Assembly: GCA_032629725.1 (NCBI GenBank)
Contig: JAFEVB010000010.1
Coordinates: 1,240,001 to 1,304,000, forward strand
DNA from: Gremmenia infestans
Lineage: Eukaryota; Ascomycota; Leotiomycetes; Helotiales; Hamatocanthoscyphaceae
DNA length: 64,000 bases
Reading direction: 5' to 3'
The translations under genes were made by a program, and so were the position numbers. This document shows positions 21,924 to 34,243 of this stretch, in pieces. Position 1 is the stretch's first letter; the number at the start of each line of letters is the position of its first letter. The notes under the pieces were generated by a model. That model did no database searches. It saw nothing but the letters and a program-made list of their open reading frames with translations, and was not told the DNA's origin.

Positions 21924-23716
21924 TTAGACAGTATATCGGAAGAAAGAGGCATCATCACCCTTCTCGCGTTGGACGTATTTCTCATCATCGCTGATATCCT
22001 CAAGGGAAAGGTTCTGCTGGCTAAGCAAGACATCGCGGCGTGCGTTTTCGCGCCCGAGGTAGATGGTCATAAAGAGGGTCAGGACGAGACTCATGGATAT
22101 GAGTGCTATTAGGATGGCGTGGCCATTGATGAATCTACAATCCGGTTCTTAGCTTGAAATTGAATGAAAACTGGAAGTGTGATGGAGTAGGATATGGTGT
22201 AACGCGACGTACCTTGGCTCGTCCTTGATTAGGTAGACAAAGGATGAAATAACGCCTCCAAGATTACCGATCCCAACCTGCATTGCAATACCAACTCCGC
22301 GCTTAAGACTGCCGCCGATGTTGTTTCCGTTCCATGAGATGACCATGGGAAAAAGACAATATATTCCTGAAAGCCACTGTTAGCTGGTGATTGTGGTGTT
22401 TTTCTCAAGGTATGCGGTCTGACCTGAAGCAGCAAAGAAAGTTCCTGCGTATTGAACATGAGGTTTTTCCGTGGCAATCAAAAGCACGAACCCAAGGATA
22501 GCGATAATTTCGAACCCCAAAACGAATATACCGCGTCGGCCTGTCTTATCAGAGGCATAGTTGCCAGCAACAGTGCAGAAGCAGGCCACAACATAAACCG
22601 GAACGGTCATGAGCTGGGCAGTATTGTTGGAATAGCCCATCTCCTTGATGATCGTAGGCAAGAATAAAGAGATTGAATATATTGCTGTAAGGATACCAAT
22701 GGCGATGACGGACATGACCCATATTTTCCAATCTCGCAAAGCTTGATAAACGTATCTCATATCAAACTCAGTGGCCAGCCCATCATTGTCATCCGCAAGT
22801 CGTCGCTCGACCTCGATCTTTTCTTTTGTACTGAGAAAGCCAGCGCTATACACCCATTAGCTCAGTTCTCAAGAATGATACATTGATAGTGAATACCTAC
22901 GTTGAGGGATAGTCCTGGATGACCCAGTACGCAAAGCTTCCAACAACAAGTGTGAGTAAGCCCTCAAGAATGAAGATCCATCTCCAGCCTGCATAGCCAC
23001 CCAGATTATTCATCTCAGCAATACCACGTGCGATAAGGCCACCAAACGCACCTGCTGCCGTAGCTGCCGAGAAGAAGAAGGCTAGGCGCGTACCACACTC
23101 GCGACGCTTATACCACATGGTGATGTAGTAACTCACGCCGGGGAAGAGTCCACCTTCGCAAAGGCCGAGGAAAGATCTTGCGACTAGAAGACCGGTGTAG
23201 TTGCGAACGAATCCCATGCAAATCATAACAACAGACCAGGTAACCATGATCACCGTCAGCCAGATACTGGGTCGGATGCGCTTCATCATCATGTTACTGG
23301 GGACCTCAGCGAAGACGTAAAATGGGAACATGATGGCAAGTGCAACATTGTAATCAAGGCCTTTCATCTGAAGGTCTTTCTCAAGGCTGAACAGACGCGC
23401 ATTGCCAACATTGGTGCGGTCAAGGAAGCATAGTCTAGATGAATGTCAGTGTGAATGCAAAACCAGAGTGATGAGTGAATCAAACGCAGTGAAAGACTCA
23501 CAAGTAGATCAATGCTAGAAAGGGAATCAATCGCAAGTCCAAATTCCGAAGAAGTCTCTTAGTCGCTACCTCATCGAAGGGAGCGCTAGGTGCATCGGGC
23601 ATACCCGACTTAGCTTCAGAGGTGGTGGAGTGCACGAGCACGATACCTTTCTCAATTGCATCAACATCAGCAACATCGATGCTGGAAGTTGTGATCTTTG
23701 GCTCTTGCGACGCCAT
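21924..23716 (-). CDS. MFS transporter, Dal5-type anion:cation symporter family, 511 aa
   Basis: Five exons on the minus strand: 23716-23502, 23434-22901, 22845-22424, 22366-22213 and 22134-21924; donors are GTGAGT, GTAGGT, GTCAGA and GTACGT, and the frame closes. A soluble N-terminus (about 60 residues) precedes about 12 membrane segments. Family markers are seen in order: LDLRLIPFLALIYL in TM1, CFLDRTNVGNA between TM1 and TM2, GLCEGGLFPGVSYYITMWYKRRE at TM4-5, GWRWIFILEGLLT at TM6, and SWNGNNIGGSLKRGVGIAM in the second half. This is the allantoate/nicotinate permease-like family that imports small organic anions or vitamins; the substrate is unknown. It is probably in the plasma membrane. 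The upstream 1.5 kb is shared with psf2, transcribed away. Confidence 0.9.
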
Positions 23717-25265
23717 TTTGGACCTGGCTGCGGTTGGATTCGAGACTTGGAGGTTTGGAAGTGAGAGCGAGAGATAAAGCAAGAGAAAGATCGATTCTCG
23801 TCGTCTTAGTACGCAAGGAATGCAAATCAGGTCAAGTCAGGTCAGTTATCGAAGGAGCGCACTTTTTTGTACAGTACTTGTGGTGGTGCTCGTGCTCGAG
23901 GCCAGATTCTCAGAATTACTCAAGGGAAGCGAAGGGAAGCAGCGAAGATTCCACCTGTGAGACTATGGGTAGAACGGGAACGAGGCGTGTTTGTGGTTGT
24001 TTGGCAAGAAAGGCAGAAAGGCAGACAGGTGTGGATAGAAGATTTGAAGGGCGGAATAAGGCTATAAGTACTCGTCTGCCATTGCAATGAAGCGGTCTGT
24101 CAAGACACCGACAGCATGAGGCAGGCGCATCTTATAAATCATTCACTTACCGCCCAGTGAATTCCAATTCCAACTCCCAGTCCCAATTCAACCTCAATCT
24201 TAATTCTACACAAACATTTCAGCTTTCTTTCCATATTGCCGCCATAAAAGTGTATGGGAAAATCCGTTTGTGTGCTCCCGCGGCTTAAGTGGAAACTCAG
24301 CTCGGCTTCATGCTTGCTCCATTGGGCGACGCACACAAGTCCTACCGTGTTCTGCGTACTCCCACGTGATTGTACGACTTCTAACGGCTGCCATCCATCA
24401 ACAGCCCACGAGCGGATAGCAACAGCACTTTCTCTTTTTGTTCAAATGAAAGGGTGAAAAGTGCAGAGAAACCCCACCCATAGATCGGACTGTATACACG
24501 ACCTGCCAGATGATCGAATCCATCTGGTACAACTGGACCAATCGATGAAGCAAGAACCCATCTGTTACACTTTCCTACCTCTGATATACGACGCGAGATA
24601 AGAGGGCATCAAGAAGGAGAATAGAAGGTTTGAAAGAACGGCTGAGACATTCCAAATGAAACTTGACACATGATATGTATATACTTGTGAAGCTATTCTC
24701 AAGTTACATACTCGGCTAAGAGCAGCCTCTGTGTAGTTGATGGTTTATTTTATTCCACTCACTATAATTAGAGGTCAGATCAGATCAAGCCAGCAGCTGA
24801 GGCCTGTGTTCCATCCCATATTCATATCCATCGAGAAGCGTCCCAGCCATGCGAAGGTCCGCTCCCAAAGCTGTAGGCTGCTCGTCGCCGGATCCTGATG
24901 CTCGGAACGGAGATCTGTCTCCGCGCGGGACGATTTGACACGATCTTTCATTATCCCGTTGATGAACAGGAGAGGTCTATCGCATTCAGGGTTGTACCTG
25001 CCACCGGCAATCGACGGAAACGTGCTTTGCGTTTAACGGAAGCAGATGTGACAGGAAGACAGGCACAGGAGAGAAACTCGGTTGTTTGCGTCTGCCCAAG
25101 AGTCGAGGAGACGAGGTCCAGACGCGCGCTAGGCCCAATCCGACCCTTTTCAGCGCTGATCCTTAGCTTAGCAGCCACTCCATGTCGCGTCAACCTGAAG
25201 ATCGCGTCGTGTCTCGACTTGTCTTGACTTGTCACAAAAAACACAGAATACCACAACGTTCTATC
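23717..25265. other. 1.5-kb divergent promoter region between MFS gene and psf2
   Basis: The two genes are transcribed away from here. Short frames exist but none has recognisable protein character. Confidence 0.45.
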
Positions 25266-26079
25266 ATGGCATTACCCTTACCCCCAGGTTTGACACCAAC
25301 AGAGGTCGCATTTCTCTGTGAGATGGAAATGGTTACAGTAGTCCCACGCCAGAAACTGGAAAGCTTAGATTTACTCGCCGTGAGTACCACGCCAACCCCG
25401 CGATTGAGAAAGAATACCCCCTCCCCGAATCTTCATTCCCAACAAAAGCTAATATTCTCAGGGCGCAACACAACCTCTGCGACCACCTCACCGAGTCCCG
25501 CTACCCCTCTGGCTTGCCCTCCTGCTGAAACGCCAACGCAGAGCCAACATCCTCCCCCCACCATGGCTCTTCCCCGCCTCCCTGGACAAAATCCTCAAAC
25601 ACGAAACCGAAATCTCCCCCGAGACATTCTCTCCCCCACCACCGCACCCCTACACTGTATCTGTCCTCCCCAGCGCAACAGACCACATCTCGCCCCCCTT
25701 CCTGCCCTCAAGTACCGCCGATTCGCCCCCCGACTACCTCCCATACCATTGGCTCGAGCTCGGCGAGATCTTACTCGAGGCCTGTAGTGATGATATCCCG
25801 GATCCTGATAGGGTAAGAACCCTGTTGCGGGATCTTAGGGAGGTCAGGATGGCGAAGATGAGGGCTAGTACGAAGGATTTGGAGGGTGGCGGCATCAGTA
25901 GTCTGAGGGGTGTAGGTGCGATGGAGGTTGCGGAGGGCAGGGAGTTTATGATAGGTGTTATGGATGGGTTGAGGAAACTTGGGGCTAGTAGAGAGGCGGC
26001 GAGACGGGAGCGGGAGGAGGATGAGGGGGGTGGAGCGGGGCAGGGCGATAGTGAGGACGAGGATATGGGGTTGGAGTGA
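25266..26079 (+). CDS. psf2: DNA replication complex GINS subunit Psf2, 243 aa
   Basis: Two exons, 25266-25379 and 25462-26079, with an 82-bp intron (GTGAGT donor, GCTAAT branch). GINS (Sld5-Psf1-Psf2-Psf3) joins Cdc45 and MCM2-7 to form the replicative helicase. The N-terminus MALPLPPGLTPTEVAFLCEM with EMVTVVPRQKLESL is the Psf2 B-domain signature. WLALLLKRQRRANILPPPWL follows directly after the splice junction and confirms it. The helical A-domain follows (YLPYHWLELGEILLEAC, VRTLLRDLREVRMAKMR). The C-terminal 30 residues are Glu/Gly-rich and acidic. Length is typical for filamentous fungi. ATG 25266 is the only start giving the conserved N-terminus. Confidence 0.95.
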
Positions 26080-28028
26080 TACTTTTGCGTTGGTGTTAGG
26101 GTGGGGTACGGGCGGGTTTTTTGCATACATATACCATCAGGCTGTTTATAAGCAACATTAAAAGCAGTCATACGAAACATATCCTCGTTTTCTCTTCCAT
26201 TGCATATCCATGCCGCTCCAGCTTCGGCATGTCTGCTTCTTTTCATTCTCCCATAACAGCCAAGCACCTCAATACTTACTTGACTAGTTCCAGACCGACA
26301 GAAACCACTATCTAACCTCGACAATACACCTACCCTGTCGCCTTCCCCAAAACCCTCCCGCCCCCACATACTTAGAACCCTCGCGTCGCATAAAGCATAC
26401 GAAGGATCTCATAAAATGGAAGAATATATACAAAGTTGCCTGCATCAGTGGAAGGAACTACAACTCGACTTAAAAAATAGTTGGACAACCTCCTCATCCA
26501 TCGTTAATTGTTGACTAGGATGATATCTCATGGTACCGTATTGCAGTGGAATTCCCAGATACGGAAAAAGGAATTGTTGTCGAGTGTAGCTTTACTGTCA
26601 TTCCATTCCATGTCAGCCGTTCGTTCGTTTCAAAGTCTCGTCACTTTACTTTTACTATAGATGCCAACGTGCCTTGGTTCTTACATTGCTACTTCTACAT
26701 TTCCACTCTACCTAAGCTCCTTCTTATGATTATATCCTGCACTGTTAACATCAAATCGATCTTTGATCTTGTGCAAGCACATAATCATGGATATAAAACA
26801 CATTTTCCTCTCTAAAGACAACTTTTGATTGAATGGGGTAGATGGTGATATATATACTAAACATGTTCTGGTATCACATTACTTGCCTCACTCATATGGT
26901 GAATAGCTCATTCATTTTTGGCCGGTCTTGCTTCGATACTTCTGGCACGCACCTCTATTGTTTATTGATCTGCCTGAGTTGGAAGGACTGAAAAATGGAG
27001 GTGGGGAAGTGATTATTGGCTGTTTTGAAAACATGAAGGTCCGTCTGCGAGTCTTAGTCGATCGATCAAGATTCGTTGATTGAGGTTAACATCGAGCCTT
27101 TCTCTTCAGATCTCGTCTCTCTACAGGTGAGAATTAGTATACATGCAAGGATTTTGGAGTTCCTTCGGTGTTGGGATGATCTAAGTTAGAAATGGAATTT
27201 CAAAAACAAATAAACCTTCTGGTGGTTATCTTATGGTTTACGACAGGTAAAAGGTTAAAGAAAATGATAAACTACAGTAAAAAAAGAGACCTATGAAAAC
27301 TCACCTTGCTATTCTGAATGCTTGGGAATAGTTGGGAGAACACTGAAATTGTTAGTCGCGGGGGCTGTAAGTGAAGTTAACTGCTGCAGTATCATATCCT
27401 CGCTTAATAAAAGGGGTTGGGTTTCGTCCGACTGAGCTCATGTAGTGATTTTTCTATCTAGACACTCTAATGCACGAATTACTGTAATGGGATTAAAGCT
27501 TTACACTAGCCTGTGTGTTTATAATTTTTGGTTTGGAAAAAAATTTGCTTAGGGTGAAGCTAATGTCGTCCATCACAAGTTCACTTATAACATAGTAACC
27601 CCATAGCGACAGCCAATGAAAAAAATCCTTTACACTCACTAGCTCATATTTCAATTCGGACTGGAGTCAGAGACTCATATAAGAATCTGGAGAAAGGTCA
27701 CTCACCAGCCCACGCACACTTCCAACTTACAACAACTTCAAATTATTGTATTTTCTTAAACTTCATGCTTTGAAAGCTGGCAACTACTTTTGTTACATTA
27801 CTTTATACGACACCGACAAGGCTAAATATAATCACGACAAACTTCGACTTTCCGGATTCCAGCTCGAGGACTTAGTACACCGGCGCCAAATATCACACAT
27901 CCGTGAGATATTCTCGACAACAGAACTCGGAACGACGACACCATCTTCGATTATCCTGGCACTCACAAAATATACTTACCACTACAGAAAAACTCTCACA
28001 TTCCGCTTGTGAAGCACCAACCGCGAAA
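26080..28028. other. 1.9-kb stretch with no gene seen
   Basis: It holds the psf2 3' region and, at the right end, the 5' region of the repeat protein. The frames between are short, mostly non-ATG, and unlike protein. A non-coding transcript cannot be excluded from sequence alone. Confidence 0.45.
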
Positions 28029-29161
28029 ATGTTGATCAAGCTTACTATCAACAAGAAGGACGGTCGCTCGCCTTTGAGAGAGGTCACAGCTCACACAAAG
28101 CGTGCCATCAAAATCATCCTCAAATGCTCCGAGAATACCATTGACAGCAACCAAATCCCACCCTCAACCAGATACTCTGTCGGAAAGCATCCTCGTATCT
28201 ACAAAATCATCACCAAGCACTCGACGAATATCGTTATCAACACCTTTAACGACAGCGGCATCTCCGATGGATTGGGCTATGCTTCGAAGCGTCACGCACC
28301 TGGTGAACCGATCAAGCTCATCCTCAAATTCCCATCAAAGGCAACTAACTACAAAAATGGCGGCAAAAGCGCCTCACCTCCCATGAGCTCCTATCCAGTG
28401 TTCCAGACACACGGAGATCCAATGGAGCTCACCAGCAACTCTAGCGACACCAGCGATATCAGCAGCATCAGCAACAAGCTCTTTCCTCCAACGAGCTTTC
28501 ATCACAAACTTCACTCACCCGGTGAGCCAATCAAGCTCGGCATCAGATGCCCATCAATGGCCACCAACAACAGCATCTCCCCTCCAAGCTTTCGTCACAA
28601 GCTTCACGCACCAGGAGAGCCAATCAAGCTCATCATCAAAGACCCCAACTACCGCCGCCCAACAGCGGCCCTGAACACCAAACCCCACACCCGCGCCAAC
28701 GTCATCAAGCTCTCACAACAAGGCGGCCAATGGATCCTCCCAGCCTTCTCAGACCCCGAGAAGCTCTTCCGGGAACCGCGAGCCAGAAAGCCGGAACTGC
28801 CACGCCCATACAGGGCCATGGAGGACGAGGGTCTGGACGATATCCCAGAGTTGGATTTGGGGGAGCCGGAGATTAAGGTTGAAAAGAAATTCATCAGCTC
28901 TATTAGTAAGTTCCATATACATCGGCGTGTTCAAACATGCTAATGTGTGTGGTTATAGCTCATATCGAAAAGGGCAATATGATTTGGTCATGTGAGGAGT
29001 ATGAGGCCCTCGCACCGGCGAGGGAGAAGGAGAAGAAGAAGCGACGCATGCGGAAGCTGCGTGCACGGGGAGTTGGTAGGACGGGCAGAGCTCGCAAGTG
29101 GGTCAATGAGGGACATGAATATGATCAGAGGGATGAGAGTGGACGGTGGGTTGCTAGGTAA
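28029..29161 (+). CDS. Unrecognised basic protein built of imperfect HxPGEPIKLIxK repeats, 359 aa
   Basis: Two exons, 28029-28905 and 28959-29161, joined by a 53-bp intron (GTAAGT donor, GCTAAT branch, TTATAG acceptor). The frame stays open through basic, protein-like sequence to TAA, which supports the model. Three clear repeats HAPGEPIKL, HSPGEPIKL and HAPGEPIKL lie at residues 89-97, 162-170 and 193-201. Weaker relatives are at about 22-32 (HTKRAIKIILK), 53-63 (KHPRIYKIITK), 127-134 (THGDPMEL) and 220-228 (HTRANVIKL). An acidic segment (264-285) is followed by a very basic patch (KEKKKRRMRKLRARG) that could be a nuclear signal. There is no signal peptide or membrane segment. No known family is recognised; a nuclear or nucleic-acid role is only a guess from charge. 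Confidence 0.72.
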
Positions 29162-29934
29162 AGAGAGAAAGGGGGGCACTAGGATATATGATTGGGGGAG
29201 TAATAGGTTGGGTGCTTGATTGAGGGATCTGGATATGATTAATGGGAGAAGAAGGGACCATGGATTGCTGTTTTGAAAGTTTTGAAAGTATAGATTTTGA
29301 GTTTACACGGTTTAGTGCTAGAGTTGGATGCCTTGGAAATTGAAATGCTTTGGAAAGAACATTTTTGATTTAAACTGAATATGTGCTAAACTTGCGAAAG
29401 TTTAATTGACAACTTTTAAATACAACAAGAACCTAGCTGACCACAGTACTTATATCACTGTAATAAGAGCTTTTTATACCTTTAAGTAAAGAAGAAAACT
29501 CTAAAATCTACAAATAGTAAAAGTTTGCTTATAATTTCACAAAGTCAGTATGATTACATTCTAGCGCCTAAGCATCGTTTAAGGTATCTTCTCTATGTGC
29601 GTACCCACTTCCATCCACGATTCTATGATATTCTCTTAGGGCACAAGAAAGATAGAACCCTATGTGCGGGCACGTTTTAGTTAAATCGAAAGGATCTGCT
29701 GTGCGGTATGTGATTGGTGTAGAAAGGTTACACAAGAAAATGCTCTACTCGGGTAGATGTCTTATAAGTCCGATTTGGCGAAATTAGCGCAATTTAGGCT
29801 TGATTATAATATTGTAAAAAATTATATATTATATATTTATTTATTTAATTCGTTATAAGAAACGGATTACTTTAGTAAACAAATTTCATCTTTACTAATT
29901 ACCTGTATATCTTTGAAACAATTGCTTTCCCTAT
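29162..29934. other. AT-rich intergenic stretch
   Basis: Very AT-rich (for example around 29810-29850), without gene-like frames. It lies between the 3' ends of the repeat protein and the minus-strand HET gene. Confidence 0.5.
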
Positions 29935-32134
29935 CTAGCTAAACAAGATGATATTAATTGTTCTAATTTCATACATGGAGTCATCAATCGTACTTGGCTC
30001 TTTTTCCTGCCCAATACCAGATGCGACCTGCAATACTCCAAGCCTTCGATACTTCTCTGAGCAATTTGGTAAAGGTCCTAGAAGTAAATACTGTGGCTTC
30101 CACCAGGACGCACAAGCGTTCATGTCGCCTTTGAAGGTAGTTGTTTTAAGGGCTATTGCCTGCCGCTCTAACAGCCAGATTTGAACTTCTGCAGGTACGA
30201 GTGGTTTGTCCAACCATATTGTATGAGTAGTGAACTTGTGCCGGCCTTCTTGATCGATTGTCCAAGCAAGTTGGATGAATGACTCTGGAACCAAAGAAGG
30301 CTCATCATTAGAGGAGAGAAGTTTAAAACTGGCACTCCTATCCTCTGAAGTCAATCGAAACATCTTGGCCCCAATCTCGGCACGGAAGGACTCGAAAGTT
30401 CGTGTATATCCCCGCAGACTCAGAGTTCCAAGCGTTTTCGTTGTCCCCTCAAAGCCATGATCCAGGTTGATGGCTACGAGCTGGGCATTGAAGAACCTCC
30501 CAGGCCATATTGTGTTTGGCTGATAATATATCTCATCGGATGATCTCTCAGCTACAGCCCAGCTCCATGATGGATAGTGTACAAAGTAGGCTTCACAAGT
30601 TACTCCTTTCCAAAGAACGCCTCGTAATATGTCTTCTAATATCATACCACACAGGAAAGTGTATCCCGTTCTCTCAGAGAAGGCTTTGCCGAGTCCTAAA
30701 ATCGCTGGTATCCTGTCTTTCGGGAAAGATAATTCACGGTTCACAAACTCGCACACATTTTTGTACCACCAATATAGCTGATCGAATTTTTCCGTGTATT
30801 CCTCCCTACCTAGCTCATCCCACAAGCAGAAGGTCGGAGAATATGGTTGCAAGGTTGGTATCTTCTCGAACTCACGGGCGTGGATTGACAATGGTACTTG
30901 ACCGACCATAAGGCCAGTATGCCGAGGACTTTTCTCCTCAGCTGTGGCCTCACCGCAAAACCAATGCAGTCCACTTCCGACATACCGAAGAAGACGAGGA
31001 GAGAGCCCAGCTTCCTGCAGCACCCATCCCCGATGGTGAAGTATATGCTTATCTGCAAGCCACTTCTCGTAGATTGTAGCATAGATTGTTCCAGCTTTTG
31101 ATTGCGGATCCACGTTGCTAGGATAGGAAAGAGCGAGTTGACCCGGCGTCTTCCTCTCCTTGGCAACACTCTTGAAGATTCCTGCGTTGTCGCCTTCGGA
31201 AGCGTCTGCCGAAATGTTAAGAACTGCATTCATGTATATATCAGCCATCTTTCCACCTTCATTTCGCCAATCATCTTCTGAATCTTGAATGATACAGAGA
31301 GAGTCGATCCAAAGGTACATATAGCCTAATCTACGGGTGATCTCAATGGCATCTCTGTAGGTTTCCGGCATATGCAGTAGCTGGATGGACTGGCGATGTG
31401 CTTCGAGATTCGATTGTGTTGTTACAAGTGTGTGGTATGACCCCCCTGTAATGACACGGTCAGTTTTTCTGATATTCTAAAGAAAGTGATGCGTTGCCAA
31501 GTTGTAGTATCGTTGCTTGTTACTATGCGAATCGCTGCAATCTGAAATCCCTCAGACACTTACAGCAATGACTCAACGTCAGCCAGCGCCCGTACTGCTC
31601 ACCGCCGGTCATATGAAGGAATGGCTCCTTTTTGCATTACCGACGTCTATTACACGAGTAGGAAGCAAGGCTTTCTTATTTGCACAGGACTTGTGATTCT
31701 TGAGACAATTTTCAAGCCAGCTTTCGGCGAGTTCAAAACACGCATCGGAGCTCGAATCGAGACTGAGTGGGCAGATGTCCACGAGCCAATGCCAGGGATC
31801 ATCTGTGAGTATGAGCAATTGAAAAAGATCTCAAGCTATCCAGAGCTTCACCAATGGAAGTACCAAGCTGGTAGACAAGTTGTTTCTCATCATTTCCTCT
31901 GCCCGTATAGAACCAGATCATGTCTCTATGTCTTATGTATCCCAGATAATAGCCCTCACCTGCTTTGAGATTGACTCCCAACTTGAGAAGGCCACGCCGG
32001 ACATCTTGGCACAGTGCGCAGCCGCTGATCAAAGCCTCATGCACGGCCTGGAGACTTCCCCAGAGAGCGTTCTTATCTTCCTCGTATATCTTGACAGTAA
32101 AGATATCGTCGCACCTAGAGCAGAGTCGAGCCAT
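29935..32134 (-). pseudogene. HET-domain (heterokaryon incompatibility) gene with a one-base frameshift
   Basis: Three exons on the minus strand: 32134-31864, 31802-31564 and 31445-29935, with consensus introns of 61 and 118 bp. Total coding length is 2021 bases, one short of 674 codons. The break is in exon 2 at a run of five A (T5 at 31629-31633 on the plus strand): upstream reads LLPTRVIDVGNAK, and downstream the HET motif YGRWLTLSHCWG is one frame off. After it come AIEITRRLGYMYLWIDSLCI, IQDSEDDW and GWVLQEAGLSPRLL. The N-terminus has a CxxC and CALC pair. HET proteins trigger cell death on non-self recognition after hyphal fusion. All other exons are intact, so this is either a recent null allele or a sequencing error in a homopolymer. 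Confidence 0.85.
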
Positions 32135-32396
32135 TATACATCATGTGGTACAAGTTGAAAGAAGCAGCGTCTTGCTTTGCAATGTTGATATGTGTAGATA
32201 TGTGGGAATCAGTGCTGAAGCGGGCAAAGTTGACGGTCCGCCACGATTTTGCCCTAGCCTCGATTTGTCCTAGCCCCATAGTCCCTGCATCTGAGGTTAT
32301 TTTTTTTTGTTCTTAACCCAACCCAAACTTCCACTTCTATACTCTTCACTCTCTCTCTTCTTCTATCTTTATATTTGTCTCAGTCAATTAAACTAT

Positions 32397-32670
32397 CTAT
32401 TCATGCTTAATCTGTGATATCTTGTCTCTTTTTGAACTCAGCTGCACTACCGGCCCATCACGCATACTGATGTACGAGTCGGTAACACATACTGTTTACA
32501 ATCCCGTTGCCCCAACCAAGCTCCGGCGCCCCTTCTCTGAACCCCTGGCCCGGCGCAGCCCGAACATCAAGCCTTTATAACGTACGCCTAATCGTGGCCA
32601 TCACCTTCAGCATGGCCAGCTTCTGACCGGCGCAGTTGCCAGGGCCGGCCAACACGGCGAACCTCGTTGT
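32397..32670 (-). pseudogene. Relic of a cytochrome P450 C-terminus
   Basis: The minus strand reads FAVLAGPGNCAGQKLAMLKV, the heme-binding loop with its cysteine ligand and following helix. It continues MATIRRTL, then an in-frame TAA, then RLDVRAAPGQGFREGAPELG. After a frame change it ends DSYISMRDGPVVQL, the usual P450 C-terminal strand, with a TAG at 32397-32399. I see no upstream P450 sequence (I-helix or ExxR). So only the last roughly 90 codons remain, with a stop and a frameshift. P450s are heme monooxygenases; this copy cannot be functional. Confidence 0.75.
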
Positions 32671-33110
32671 CCTTCATGCCCGACACCTCGTCGATTCAAG
32701 CACGTTCCCTTCCCCCCCACCGAGACACCCAAAGTGCAGTGTATATCTTGGCGGAGGAGATTGCTCTTGATAAATCTGATTCTGCTGCGCTTGACAGAAG
32801 TGCCATTTTACTCCAGATGATAGATTTATACATCTCACGGCGAGACAGCTTTCTGGACTTATAACTTGTTAGCTCAAATCTCTACAGCGGAGGTTGCTTG
32901 GCTTACTTTATGTGTCCTTGGTTGTATGGGGTATATCTTCGGTGGGCAATGGGCATGAACCCAAGATCTTGTATCTTCGGTGCATTACCCTGAAAACCTG
33001 CCTACATTCCTACTACCCCCTTTCCCAAAGAAGTAAGATTGTTTGGGGACCGTGAGCATTCCGACTTCGGTCTCTTGTGGATTATTTTTCTATTGAAGCG
33101 AGGTTCTCTA
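32671..33110. other. Intergenic, nothing recognised
   Basis: About 440 bp between the P450 relic and the stop of the minus-strand membrane protein gene. No gene or clear repeat is seen. Confidence 0.4.
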
Positions 33111-34243
33111 TCAAGAATGATCCTGCTCATTCAACAATCCATCCCTCTCCTCCTCCTTATCCTCATCTTCAAGGATTTCTCCCCTACAAAGCCTATCGTT
33201 ACGAATCATAATCCTACGAACCTCCGTCGCGAACTTAGAAACGTAGTAAATGATCGCCAAGCCGCCCATCACACTCACTGTAATAATAGTGATCAAATAC
33301 AATGGCCACTCGCCCCACAGTGCGAGAAGGAAGTGCTTCAACGTCCCGACCTTCCCATAGTGATCCCATTCCAACAGCATATAAACGACATGTCCATGCT
33401 CCTTCCCCCTACAACTCTCTAACCCAAAGAACCTGAGCACCTTTTCCCAGCGCGTGAGAACCACAATAACAGGAGCGTGCCCCCTTTCCACAAGCCCCGC
33501 TCCCGTTATCTCAAGACCCCCAGTCGCCCCATCTACCTTGACATCAACAGCCAGCACGCGCTGCTCCAGTGCTCCAAACCCCACGTACGGATCCTCCATA
33601 TACCCATTATGCCCCCCAATAGCATCCAAATGCACCGTCCAGGCATTGCTACCCGCGCCTGGTGTCTGGACCACGGAATAGTCGAAGCTGGCCGAGTACG
33701 CACCGAGGGCATTTTCCACGCACGCGTCACAGCGACCGCCGACGCATCCACGTTGCCGATCTTCGCAGGCGAGCGTCGCGGCGAGGGCGCCGACGCTGTA
33801 GTTGAGTGGGACTTGGGTGGTGAGGAAGTTGGGGCGGGGAGGGAGCTGCAGCGCGGGGAAGAGCTCGATGTCGTTTACGAGGAGGGCGGTGTGGGAGGGG
33901 GAGAGGCTGATGGTGAATAACTTGACAATCAATCAGCACACTGTATAGTATCACAGGTGAGAATCCCGATCTACTATCTACATACCAGAGCATTCTCATC
34001 GTGAGTAAGCATATGTCCTCCCCGTTCAGTCCGCTCCACTGTCGGACATCCAATGCATTGCAGCTTTGCGACGATGAGTTCACCGGGGTTTACGATTGTG
34101 ATGTCGTCTAGCGGCTTCTGGCAGCTCGCGATTCCTGCAGGATCGATGGCATACTCGCAGTTTGAAGGGATCGCAGCTTCAGCTAAGTTGCTGAAGTATA
34201 GAGCACTGGATATCAGCAGCGCTTTTAGGTTCCACGGTGTCAT
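33111..34243 (-). CDS. Predicted type I membrane protein, unknown function, 355 aa
   Basis: Two exons on the minus strand, 34243-33986 and 33920-33111, with a 65-bp intron (GTATGT donor, TGCTGAT branch, CAAG acceptor). A signal peptide (residues 1-23, LKALLISSALYFSNLAEA) leads a lumenal or extracellular domain of about 265 residues with paired cysteines (CEYAIDP...SCQ, LQCIGC, ACEDRQRGCVGGRCDACVENA). One membrane segment follows at about 292-314 (PLYLITIITVSVMGGLAIIYYV). The 40-residue tail is cytosolic, basic then strongly acidic (EDEDKEEERDG). The layout suggests an ER, Golgi or surface protein. I do not recognise the family; similar uncharacterised proteins may exist in other ascomycetes. 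Confidence 0.75.

Noticed and set aside
26546..26815. 89-codon plus-strand frame
   Set aside because: Does not begin with ATG or show any family motif; hydrophobic stretches come from AT-rich sequence.
31637..31680. A small intron instead of the HET frameshift
   Set aside because: GT-AG pairs available around 31600-31650 leave the LSHCWG motif in the wrong frame; none restores it.
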